Shown here piece by piece: positions 19,141 to 27,923 of a stretch of 64,000 bases of DNA (position 1 is the stretch's first letter; every line of letters starts with the position of its first letter). Below the pieces are notes generated by a model that did not search any database, was not told where the DNA came from, and worked only from the letters and a program-made list of their open reading frames with translations. A program made the position numbers and the translations under genes. This stretch comes from Pseudobacteroides cellulosolvens ATCC 35603 = DSM 2933 (GTDB lineage: Bacteria > Bacillota > Clostridia > Acetivibrionales > DSM-2933): positions 4,164,001-4,228,000 of the forward strand of contig NZ_LGTC01000001.1 in the NCBI RefSeq assembly GCF_001262605.1. The letters are read 5' to 3'.

Positions 19141-20964
19141 ATGTGCGGTATTGTTGGATATATAGGAGATAAAAAAGCCACACCAATATTGATAAATGGA
19201 CTAAAAAAACTTGAATATAGAGGATATGATTCAGCAGGAGTTGCAACATTTGACAGCAATTGTATCAACGTTATTAAATGTAAGGGCAGACTCGCAGCCC
19301 TTGAAACCAAGCTTACTGAAGATATGCCTTCAGCAAATATGGGAATAGGTCATACAAGATGGGCAACTCATGGCGAACCGAATGACGTAAACTCTCATCC
19401 CCACATAAGCCAGTCCGGAAGATTTGCCGTTGTACATAACGGGATTATTGAAAATTACATTAAACTAAAAGATTTTCTCCAGACACAGGGGTTTGAATTC
19501 AAATCGGAAACAGACACCGAGGTTGTAGCTCATCTTATAGAGTATCATTATAAGGGTGACCTTATACAAGCTGTAATAGAATGTGTTAATGATATTGAAG
19601 GCTCATATGCTTTAGGAGTAATATGCAGCGATTGTGAAACCCAGTTTGTTGCAGCAAGAAAAGATAGTCCCTTGATAGTGGGTCTTGGTAAAAATGAAAA
19701 CTTTATAGCATCGGACATTCCTGCTATCTTGGAATACACAAGGGATATATATATTCTTGAAGATAAAGAGATAGTAAGCCTTACAAAGGATGAGGTTAAG
19801 GTTTTCAATATACTTGGTGCTGAAGTAAAAAAAGAAGTTTATCATGTTACCTGGGATGCTACTTCGGCAGAAAAATCCGGCTACGAGCATTTCATGATGA
19901 AGGAAATGTTCGAGGAACCAAAGGTAATAAAGGATACTTTGTCACCAAGAATAGTTGATGAGGGCATAACTCTTGATAATGTTAATATAACAGCAAAAGA
20001 CCTTGAGAACATTGATAAAATCTATATTGTAGCATGCGGTACCGCTTATCATGCCGGTGTAGTAGGAAAATACATCATTGAAAAGCTTGCAAGAATACCA
20101 GTTGAGATTGATATAGCATCTGAGTTCAGATATCGTGATCCTCTTATAAGCGACAGAAACCTGGTTATAATAATAAGCCAATCAGGCGAAACCCTTGATA
20201 CATTAGTTGCTCTTAAGGAATCCAAAAAGAGAGGTGCAAAGACCCTATCTATTGTTAATGTTGTTGGAAGCTCAATTTCAAGAGAGTCGGACTACGTACT
20301 ATATACATGGGCGGGACCTGAAATAGCTGTTGCTTCAACTAAAGCTTACAATACTCAGCTTGCTGCATTATACCTCGTTGCTTTTAACTTTGCATATAAA
20401 AAAGGCTATATTGAGGATTCTGCCTATAAAAATTATATATCCCAGTTAAAGGAGCTTCCTTCCAAGGTTGAAGAGGTCTTAAAAAATAAAGAAGTTATAC
20501 AGAAATTTGCATCCAAACATTATAATGCAAAAAGCATATTCTTCATCGGAAGAGGCCTTGACTATGCACTTTCAATGGAAGGCTCTCTTAAGCTAAAGGA
20601 AATATCCTACATCCACTCTGAAGCATATGCCGGCGGCGAATTAAAGCATGGAACCATAGCACTCATAGAAAAGGGTACGTTAGTGGTATGCCCTGTAACC
20701 CAAGATGACCTTATAGATAAAATGGTCAGCAATATAAGGGAGGTTAAAGCAAGAGGTGCTGTTGTTATGGCCATCACCCAGGAGAAAAACGCTTCCATAG
20801 ACAAGGTTGCTGATGTTGTTATTACAATCCCCGATATAGATTCATTATTAGCACCTGTAGCAGCTGTAACTCCGCTTCAGCTATTTGCCTACTATATGGC
20901 TATTGAAAAGGGCTGCGACGTTGATAAGCCTCGTAATCTCGCTAAAAGTGTTACAGTGGAGTAA
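19141..20964 (+). CDS. glmS: Glutamine--fructose-6-phosphate aminotransferase (isomerising)
   Basis: A 607-residue GlmS that makes glucosamine-6-phosphate from fructose-6-phosphate and glutamine. The N-terminal glutaminase uses Cys2 (MCGIVGYIG); HTRWATHGEPN and HNGIIENY follow. Two SIS sugar-isomerase domains fill the rest (CGTAYHAG, SQSGETLDT, EGSLKLKEISYIHSEAYAGGELKHG). The end KPRNLAKSVTVE is the conserved C-terminus. Controlled by the upstream ribozyme. Confidence 0.99.
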   Translation: MCGIVGYIGDKKATPILINGLKKLEYRGYDSAGVATFDSNCINVIKCKGRLAALETKLTEDMPSANMGIGHTRWATHGEPNDVNSHPHISQSGRFAVVHNGIIENYIKLKDFLQTQGFEFKSETDTEVVAHLIEYHYKGDLIQAVIECVNDIEGSYALGVICSDCETQFVAARKDSPLIVGLGKNENFIASDIPAILEYTRDIYILEDKEIVSLTKDEVKVFNILGAEVKKEVYHVTWDATSAEKSGYEHFMMKEMFEEPKVIKDTLSPRIVDEGITLDNVNITAKDLENIDKIYIVACGTAYHAGVVGKYIIEKLARIPVEIDIASEFRYRDPLISDRNLVIIISQSGETLDTLVALKESKKRGAKTLSIVNVVGSSISRESDYVLYTWAGPEIAVASTKAYNTQLAALYLVAFNFAYKKGYIEDSAYKNYISQLKELPSKVEEVLKNKEVIQKFASKHYNAKSIFFIGRGLDYALSMEGSLKLKEISYIHSEAYAGGELKHGTIALIEKGTLVVCPVTQDDLIDKMVSNIREVKARGAVVMAITQEKNASIDKVADVVITIPDIDSLLAPVAAVTPLQLFAYYMAIEKGCDVDKPRNLAKSVTVE

Positions 20965-21050
20965 TAGAACTTGTGTTGAATATATATATATATAACTGTA
21001 CTTTTATAATAAATAGTGTCCTAAGTAAAATTAAATATTCCTAGTTATAA

Positions 21051-21090
21051 AAAATGGAGGAGAAGATCTGAAATCTACCCCTCCATTTTT
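21051..21090. terminator. Terminator after glmS
   Basis: AAAATGGAGG (21051-21060) pairs with CCTCCATTTTT, with an inner AGAT/ATCT pairing. Long A and T runs on both sides make it usable in both directions, between glmS and the convergent DinB-fold gene. Confidence 0.8.
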
Positions 21091-21172
21091 TATATTATTA
21101 ATAAATGATTATTCATACTTCTTAAAAAAATCAATATAATAATGCCATTTTGCTATATTGACAAGCCATTCA

Positions 21173-21682
21173 CTAATGTCTAATCATATTTGAGTAATCA
21201 TTCTCTATTTTTAGTTTATCAAGAATTTGGCTTATCTGCCCTCGATGATGTGTTTGATGATTAAACACATGTAAGAGTGTTTTCCAAAATATTTTCTCCA
21301 GTTTTTCTCCAGACCCTGTTATCCTTGTAACTGTTTTATACAAATCTTCCGTTTCAATTTCATTAGTCAATTCTACGATTATTTCATCAAGTTTCATTCT
21401 GTTTTCTTTCAGCTCAGTAATATTTAAAAAAAGCTGCTCTCCGTATTCGGGAATTTTTTCCATAATAGGATGTTTATAAACAGAAAATTCTTTGACTGTT
21501 TTAAAACTATGTAACCAGATTAAATCCGCTACATAATAGTGATTTAATATTTCACCTATACTTTTATAATACCCCTCTACCTGATAGTCAAAAATATTAG
21601 GCTCGTGTTCTTCTATAATCTTTAGCAATTGAGCATTTATCTCCTGATTGCATTTGGAATAATATTTATATACTTCAATCAT
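21173..21682 (-). CDS. DinB-fold (DinB/YfiT-like) protein
   Basis: A 169-residue four-helix-bundle protein with the metal-binding His pattern of the DinB/YfiT superfamily: ILNHYYVADLIWLHSF (first His) and the C-terminal HVFNHQTHHRGQISQILD. The family includes thiol transferases and proteins of unknown function; it is not the DinB polymerase. A paralogue with the same C-terminal motif lies at 42747-43262. It is the last gene of a reverse-strand group beginning near 24035, with 21 bp to the next gene. Confidence 0.85.
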   Translation of the reverse strand: MIEVYKYYSKCNQEINAQLLKIIEEHEPNIFDYQVEGYYKSIGEILNHYYVADLIWLHSFKTVKEFSVYKHPIMEKIPEYGEQLFLNITELKENRMKLDEIIVELTNEIETEDLYKTVTRITGSGEKLEKIFWKTLLHVFNHQTHHRGQISQILDKLKIENDYSNMIRH

Positions 21683-21703
21683 CCTAATTCTCCTTCTTTA
21701 ATT

Positions 21704-22867
21704 TTAATGATGGAATAACCTAACCCCTGTCATAGCCATTACCATTTTATATTCATTGCACGCATTTATTACTATATCATCTCTAACAGACCCGCCAGGC
21801 TGTGCAATGTATTTAACTCCACTTTGATATGCACGATCAATATTATCCCTGAATGGGAAAAAAGCATCCGAACCTAATGATACATTCTTTAACCCCTCAA
21901 GCCACTTCATCTTATCATTTCCAGTAAGTCTTTCAGGAACTGTTTCCAAAACATCATTGAGCATATTTATTTCATAATCAGTAACATCATTTCTTACAAA
22001 TAAATCAATGGCGTTATCCCGTTCAGGTCTTCCAACACCTTGCTTAAATTTTAAGCTTAATACTTTTGGATGTTGCTTTAAATACCAAATATCAGCTTTA
22101 TCGCCTGCAAGCCTTGTACAATGTATTCTTGATTGTTGACCTGCACCACAACCTACTACCTGACCATTTAATACATAGCAGACAGAATTTGATTGGGTAT
22201 ATTTAAGTGTTATCATTGCCAATATCATATCTCTTCTTGCATTATCAGGTATTTCCTTATTTTCAGTGACGATATTTTTAATATCCTCATATCCTGCAAT
22301 ATGATTATTTCTCTTTTGTACAAACTCTATCCCGAATATCTGCCTTGTTTCAATTTCAGAGGGCTCATAAGCCGGGTCGATTTCAACAATATTATATTTA
22401 CCCCCTTTTTTTTGTTTAAGGATTTCAAAAGCTTCTTGTGTATAGCCTGGTGCGATTATACCATCAGAAACTTCTCTTTTTAGAATAAATGCTGTTGATT
22501 TATCCACTATATCACTAAGTGCCGCCCAATCTCCAAAAGAAGAAACTCTGTCTGCACCTCTTGAACGAATATACGCTGAGGCAAGCGGGGATAATTCAAT
22601 GTCCTCAACAAAATATGCCTTTTTAAGCTCATCAGTTAAAGGCAATCCTATTGCTGCACCAGCTGGGCTAACATGTTTAAATGAAGCAGCAGCAGGCATA
22701 TCGATAGCAGTTTTTAATTCCTTTACAAGCTGCCATGAGTTCAAAGCATCCATAAAGTTTATATACCCTGGATTTCCGTTAAGCACTTTAAAGGGCAATT
22801 TACCAGTAACTGAACGAATTTCAGCCGGTTTTTGATTTGGATTACAGCCATATTTTAGTTCATACAT
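21704..22867 (-). CDS. Stand-alone AICAR transformylase (PurH C-terminal domain type)
   Basis: A 387-residue protein corresponding to the AICARFT domain of PurH without the N-terminal IMP cyclohydrolase (MGS) domain. Recognisable blocks are the start LKYGCNPNQKPA, ASFKHVSPAGAAIGLPL, VCYVLNGQVVGCGAGQQSRIHCTRLAG, FFPFRDNIDRAYQSGVKYIAQPGGSVRDD. The Lys-His pair in FKHVSPAG matches the catalytic site. It formylates AICAR to FAICAR with 10-formyl-THF, the penultimate step of IMP synthesis. No other purine gene is nearby. It begins after AAGGAGG. IMP cyclohydrolase must be encoded elsewhere. Confidence 0.93.
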   Translation of the reverse strand: MYELKYGCNPNQKPAEIRSVTGKLPFKVLNGNPGYINFMDALNSWQLVKELKTAIDMPAAASFKHVSPAGAAIGLPLTDELKKAYFVEDIELSPLASAYIRSRGADRVSSFGDWAALSDIVDKSTAFILKREVSDGIIAPGYTQEAFEILKQKKGGKYNIVEIDPAYEPSEIETRQIFGIEFVQKRNNHIAGYEDIKNIVTENKEIPDNARRDMILAMITLKYTQSNSVCYVLNGQVVGCGAGQQSRIHCTRLAGDKADIWYLKQHPKVLSLKFKQGVGRPERDNAIDLFVRNDVTDYEINMLNDVLETVPERLTGNDKMKWLEGLKNVSLGSDAFFPFRDNIDRAYQSGVKYIAQPGGSVRDDIVINACNEYKMVMAMTGVRLFHH

Positions 22868-22898
22868 TTTAATAAAACCTCCTTAAGAATATAATTTT

Positions 22899-23264
22899 CT
22901 ATCCTTTAAATGCAATAGCATCAAGTTGAAAGTGAAGCCCATCTTGTCCGCCATGATGAGCAAATTCCGTTTGTATTGATTTTCGGGCAGGATACTTTCC
23001 ATTAAATCTTTCTTTGATTACCTTTTCCATCACAGGTATATTCCAAACATCTCTAAACAAGCAATCAAGCTTTACGACTGATTCTAAAGTTAAACCTATT
23101 GACTCCAATCGATTACTTAAATGGTCAAACGCACCATTAATTTGATTTTCTATAGACTGACCTATGTTGCCTACACAATAGCTTAAGAAGACAAAATCCC
23201 CAGCCTCCACAATTCCAGAATGTGCCCATTCCTCATTTACATCACTTCTTATAATTTCTCTCAT
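22899..23264 (-). CDS. RidA-family (YjgF/Rid) protein
   Basis: A 121-residue Rid-family protein. Start ATG 23264 follows GGGAGGAG; an upstream ATG lacks such a site. The family positions GDFVFLSYCVGN, FDHLSNRLESIGLTLESVVKLDCLF and PARKSIQTEF are clear. The catalytic Arg of true RidA enamine deaminases, expected in xxxR(S/T)xxxV near the C-terminal third, is present as PARKSIQTEF. Members hydrolyse reactive imines/enamines or act in catabolic pathways; this one's substrate is unknown. It is 31 bp upstream of the AICAR transformylase gene. Confidence 0.82.
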   Translation of the reverse strand: MREIIRSDVNEEWAHSGIVEAGDFVFLSYCVGNIGQSIENQINGAFDHLSNRLESIGLTLESVVKLDCLFRDVWNIPVMEKVIKERFNGKYPARKSIQTEFAHHGGQDGLHFQLDAIAFKG

Positions 23265-23330
23265 GCAATCTCCTCCCTTATATATACAAGATATAAATGC
23301 TACCAAGTAATGCTGTTTAATCCATTAGAA

Positions 23331-24035
23331 CTATATATTATCTTTCAACCATTGCCTGAAATAGAGCAGTTGTTCGTCAGTATGGAAATAATGTTCTCCC
23401 TGTTCCAATACATTCAACTTACAATTATAACGTTTTACAAACTCATAAATCACATTAACCTCCGTAAGATTGTCATCTGAACCATAAAGAATAGCAGTCG
23501 GTTTGTCCCAATTTTCTATCGGGTGGGATTTTACATAACAATAATAATCCCAATAGAGAGTTTGCCCAATCGGTGTTTCAATTTCTTCTTCCGCTTTAAG
23601 CTTTTCCTCACTTACATTAAACCATGTCATCATATTGTTTATAATGCGTTCCATATTTAATATTGGTGAAAGAAATAGACAGTGTTCTAGAGGCAAATCT
23701 CTGTAAGCAAGTAAACTGAAATATGCACCCATACTGCAAGCAAATAAGCTTATATTACTTGAAATAGTTTGTGCATAAATCATAATTGCAGTAAGATCGC
23801 TAACACAATTTTGAACCTTACATTTATAGTCTTCATCTTTACGATCTCCATGTTCAGGTAAATCGAAGCTAAGTACCTGATACCCTTTGTCAACTGCTTC
23901 TTGTGCAAAAATTACAATTGCATCATCATCCTTGCTGGACATATTTCCATGAATAGCTATAAATAGTCTTTCTGATGCCTCTCCCCACAGAATTGCAGGA
24001 ATACCTTCGATCGTTAAGCTAATTTTTATCATCAT
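23331..24035 (-). CDS. Alpha/beta hydrolase
   Basis: A 234-residue alpha/beta hydrolase. Blocks: LFIAIHGNMSS (oxyanion region), VLSFDLPEHGDR, LFACSMGAYFSLLAY (nucleophile elbow, with Ser replaced by the motif C-S-M-G, so the serine is still present), ILYGSDDNLTEV (acid) and the C-terminal His in LEQGEHYFHTDEQ. No signal peptide, so cytoplasmic. The substrate is unknown. It belongs to the same reverse-strand group as its neighbours. Confidence 0.82.
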   Translation of the reverse strand: MMIKISLTIEGIPAILWGEASERLFIAIHGNMSSKDDDAIVIFAQEAVDKGYQVLSFDLPEHGDRKDEDYKCKVQNCVSDLTAIMIYAQTISSNISLFACSMGAYFSLLAYRDLPLEHCLFLSPILNMERIINNMMTWFNVSEEKLKAEEEIETPIGQTLYWDYYCYVKSHPIENWDKPTAILYGSDDNLTEVNVIYEFVKRYNCKLNVLEQGEHYFHTDEQLLYFRQWLKDNI

Positions 24036-24068
24036 TATTTCCCTTTCGTGTGTTTACATATCTTCGAA

Positions 24069-24527
24069 TTAATTCTTGTTTATTTTTTCATATGTTCTTA
24101 AAGTTATTTTTTCTGATTGCTGCGTATCCTTAACCTTAACAAAACCCATCTTTTCATAAAAACAGCAATTCCTATAATTTTGAGCAGGTGTTTCTAATCC
24201 CCAGATTTTTGCCTCTGGATGTTTCTCTTCTATAAACTTTAACACTTCTGTACCAATTCCAAAATTCTGAAATTCAGGTATTATCTCAAGACAACCAATC
24301 CAAAAGTAATTCTCACGTATATCTATAGAAATGTCCCCAATAATTTTTCCATCAACTGAAATTTTGTAGATAACAAACTTTTGAATTTTCTTTTTCATCT
24401 CATCAATCGAAATATTATAACCAGGACACTCCCCAAAATCTAAAAAATCTTCGTAAAAACTTTTATTCCTGACTTTTATAATTTCAATAGCATCATCTTC
24501 GGATGCCCTTTCGATTATTATATTCAT
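24069..24527 (-). CDS. GNAT-family N-acetyltransferase
   Basis: A 152-residue acetyltransferase of the GNAT fold. Acetyl-CoA-binding motif A is EIIPEFQNFGIGTEVLKFIEE (Q-x-x-G-x-G/A pattern), followed by the typical C-terminal pattern YRNCCFYEKMGFVKV. The start overlaps the 3' end of the upstream beta-helix gene by 4 nt. Substrate unknown. Confidence 0.88.
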   Translation of the reverse strand: MNIIIERASEDDAIEIIKVRNKSFYEDFLDFGECPGYNISIDEMKKKIQKFVIYKISVDGKIIGDISIDIRENYFWIGCLEIIPEFQNFGIGTEVLKFIEEKHPEAKIWGLETPAQNYRNCCFYEKMGFVKVKDTQQSEKITLRTYEKINKN

Positions 24528-26426
24528 AATTCGCTTCCCATTCCCAATTCATAGGCTCCTGCATCTTTTTTCCCATCCCTTACTGCACCCCTTTGGTCAA
24601 CTACTGGAGAATTATTTACTCCAATATTTGCAGCAGGACTACCCTTCCCTAGAGCCATTGTTTTTGTATAGCCTCCATTATCCGCAAGGTTAAGAAGCCT
24701 AGGGTCCTTAATTAGCGAAGCTGCTGCAGACTTTTCATCTTTTACTTTTTTACCGTATGTTATAGCAGGGCTAAGATATTCAATATTTCCTCCTCCATCA
24801 GAAAGCTGCATATTTGTATTATAAACAGCCCATTCTCTTTCAGAACGGTTATTTGAGAGAATACAATTGGTCAATTTCACCTTACTTCCATCAGTCGTCT
24901 GTATACCTCCACCATGAAACCATGCATAATTGTTAGCTATAGTTGAATTGGTAATTTTACACATAACGGCTGATACGGCTATAGCACCACCCATGCCTAA
25001 GTTGGGGCTTGATAGGGTATTTTTATGAAATGTTGAGTTTATAATGTCCAAGTTTCCTGTAAATGATAAAAACCATAATCCTCCTCCCTGCTTACAGCAG
25101 CGATTTTGGTCAAAGGTACATGAATCTACTTTAAGGTTACCTTCCTGGGCATATATGGCACCGCCTTGCCCTTCATTAATATTTACTATCTCATTAAATT
25201 CAAAAGTGGAATTTGCTATGGAAGCCGTACTTTTTTTATGATATCCTTCATCACCAGGTTTATGAAACACATAAAATATTGCCCCACCCAGTCTGTTGCT
25301 GGTATTACCGGTAAAATTAGATCCTGCAACGTCAAAGAAAGCAGTTTTCCCGTTTTGGTCAAGGCCATCAATGGATATGGCTCCGCCATTTCCATGTTGA
25401 CTTCCTATAACCCCTGTGGCTTTATTTGCGATAAAATCACAATTTATAACTTTAAAGCTACTGCCAAGTCCTCCTACTGCACCACCATTCGAAGCTCTAT
25501 TCCCTATAAAAACACAATTTGAAAAATATCCGTTTGGAACAGAAAACAGATATACTGCCCCGCCCCGGATATCACCCAGATTACTGCTGCTTGCACATTC
25601 ATTATTTATAAAGTTTACATTAACCGCCTTGAATTTCCCCTCACTTGTATTACCTTTTTTACCGGTCATCATGACAGCCGCACCGCATTGATCACTGAAA
25701 TGGCCGTTTTTCACGGTATTTTTCCCATCCTTTATTGTTATGTTCTGTATTGTAAAATCAACTGCAAAAACTTTGAATACCTGGCACTTGCCTTTGCCTC
25801 CTATGGCATACCCTGCTCCGTCAATAATCGTCGGGTTCCTTACCTCAAGAGTACTGTTTACATCTATATTGTTATTAAGCTTTATTTTCCCTTTTGAATT
25901 CAGTGCTTTTCTTAGCCCCGCTTCTGTTGAAACTATGTAATCGGGCTTTGTTACATCATCTTGAGCGATATCAACCTTTGGTCGAGGTTTTATCTTTATA
26001 ATCTCAATAAGCTTCTCAGCCTGATTCCATATGACCCGTCCATTTATAGCCTCAATAACAGGCCTTATTGGAAGATAAGTTCTTCCATACTTTATCAAAG
26101 CTGTTGTATCGGTCGTAATTCTTACACCATTCTTTAAAATATATGTTTTTCCAATTGGAACCTCAACCTTGATATAACCTTTTTGTGCTGTTGCAGTATT
26201 GTTTGACCATGAAACCGATGCTCCGAACTTTTCTAAGACTATTCTAAAGGGTACCTGGGTTCTCTGTGCTGAGTCGATAAACGGATACCCCATATCTTCA
26301 TTAAACTCAATAAACTCGTTATCTACCTTAACTCTTATTTCATTATTACCGGAATAAACACTGCTTGGAAGAACCATGGATACAATAGTTATCACAATTA
26401 ACAGTATCAATAATTTTTTAAACAAT
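24524..26426 (-). CDS. Secreted stalk-domain / right-handed beta-helix protein
   Basis: About 634 residues. A signal peptide (MFKKLLILLIVITIVSMVLP, then SSVYSG) is followed by a copper-amine-oxidase-N-like stalk domain (about 25-150: FIDSAQRTQVPFRIVLEKFGA, YGRTYLPIRPVIEAINGRVIWN). A long parallel beta-helix of repeated G-G-A-I/V and N-C-x-F turns follows, and a C-terminal choice-of-anchor-Q type motif (DNGGYTKTMALGKGSPAANIG, DQRGAVRDGKKDAGAYELG). This suggests a cell-surface polysaccharide-binding or -cleaving protein. TTG 26426 is chosen because AGGAGA lies 6 bp upstream and the signal peptide starts there; longer frames run into the neighbouring polymerase gene. Confidence 0.82.
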
Positions 26427-26441
26427 ATCAATCTCCTCCAA

Positions 26442-27653
26442 TTAAAGATCTCTTTTCTTCTTGCTATTAATAAGTGCTGCACGTCCAATCTTAGCAAAAC
26501 CATGCCTGTTTCTTATGGCATCCAATGTCCTGTCAATATTTTCATGTTTCGTGTGTTTATCGTCTTTTTTAATATCTTCAACCACATCGAATATTGACAG
26601 CTGCCCTTCAGTACAATCCTTTTCAAAACCCGAAAGGCTAATTCCCAAAAGTCTTACAGGGTGAAATTTGTTCCAGTTGTGCTCTAACAAATTGCAGCCT
26701 GCTAGATAGATATCTTTGGTAACACATGTCTTATGAACATTTGTCTGTCTTGTAATGGACTCAAAGTCGGAATACTTTATTGTAATCTGAACCGTATTGC
26801 CGCATTTACCAAATCTTCTAGCCGTCATACCAATATCTTCAGCAAGCTCCATCAATATAGTTTTTGCTTTTTCAATATCTGTTATATCTTCAGGAAGCGT
26901 TGTTGACCTCCCTATGGATTTCATATCCCCCTCTGTATGAGGTTGTACTGGTGAGGTGTCCTGTCCATTTGCACGATCATGTAGTTCATTGCCATACTTG
27001 CCAAATTTCTTAACAAGTATACTCTTATCATACTTTGCAAGTTGTCCAATGGTTTGAATGCCCAGCATATAAAGCTTTTCAGCTGTTTTAACTCCAATAC
27101 CGTACATTGATTTGATAGAAAGCGGCCACAGCTTATGAGGAACATCCTGCTGCCATAGCTCTGTTATTCCAAGAGGCTTCTTCATTTCCGAAGCCATTTT
27201 GGCAAGAAACTTATTTTCTGCAATACCAATGGAACACCATAGTCCCAACGTATTTTTAATTTCATTCATAATTTGGTTTGCAGCCTCAAAAGGCTTTCCA
27301 AATAACATCTCTGTGCCAGTCATATCAAGGTAGGCCTCGTCAATGCTATTTTGTTCAACCATTGGCGTATACCCCGAAAGCAAGTCCATTACCTGCTTTG
27401 ATTTACTTTCATAATAATTGTGATCCGGTGGTACCAGAACTAAATTGGGACAAAGCCTTAAGGCATCTTTAATCACCATGGCTGTTTTAACTCCATAAGC
27501 CCTTGCTTCATAGTTTGCTGCCAAGATAATCCCTGCACGTTTCTTGGGATCACCGGCAACAGCAGATGGCTTACCTGCAAGGGATGGATTTCTAATCATT
27601 TCACAACTTATAAAAAATGCATTCATATCTACTAAAAACACCACTTTTTGCAT
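26442..27653 (-). CDS. dinB: Y-family DNA polymerase (Pol IV type)
   Basis: A 403-residue translesion polymerase. It begins MQKVVFLVDMNAFFISCEM (catalytic Asp in VDMNAFF), with NYEARAYGVKTAM (steric region), QNSIDEAYLDMT (the D-E pair of the palm), and the helix-hairpin-helix GIGVKTAEKLYMLGI. The C-terminus has the little-finger domain (VRLLGISLSGFEKD). ATG 27653 follows GGGGGATGG; an upstream in-frame ATG lacks a site. It lies 15 bp upstream of the beta-helix gene. No LexA-type box was recognised. Confidence 0.93.
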   Translation of the reverse strand: MQKVVFLVDMNAFFISCEMIRNPSLAGKPSAVAGDPKKRAGIILAANYEARAYGVKTAMVIKDALRLCPNLVLVPPDHNYYESKSKQVMDLLSGYTPMVEQNSIDEAYLDMTGTEMLFGKPFEAANQIMNEIKNTLGLWCSIGIAENKFLAKMASEMKKPLGITELWQQDVPHKLWPLSIKSMYGIGVKTAEKLYMLGIQTIGQLAKYDKSILVKKFGKYGNELHDRANGQDTSPVQPHTEGDMKSIGRSTTLPEDITDIEKAKTILMELAEDIGMTARRFGKCGNTVQITIKYSDFESITRQTNVHKTCVTKDIYLAGCNLLEHNWNKFHPVRLLGISLSGFEKDCTEGQLSIFDVVEDIKKDDKHTKHENIDRTLDAIRNRHGFAKIGRAALINSKKKRDL

Positions 27654-27923
27654 TTTAATCCATCCCCCTTGTAATATAATTGACATATTAATAGAAATGT
27701 TATAAAATTATACTATGTGTATTACTTTTCTAAGTTTTTCCTATCTACAAATTCAATTATAGGCAATTCATTTATATTTAAATAATAACTATTTATAACA
27801 ACTTAACAGTATTTTATCATAAGTTCGGTTACCATAATAGCCCTGCAGTTTATTCTCTTGTTTATTGAGCAATTTAATTTTATTTAATATAAAAGATATT
27901 ATTATATGAAAGGTTTGGTTTAC

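Noticed and set aside
25044..25940. Several forward frames opposite the beta-helix gene
   Set aside because: They are antisense shadows of the repetitive beta-helix coding sequence.
26442..27653. LexA/SOS-type operator for the Y-family polymerase gene
   Set aside because: I looked for a GAAC-N4-GTTC type site upstream of 27653 and found none.
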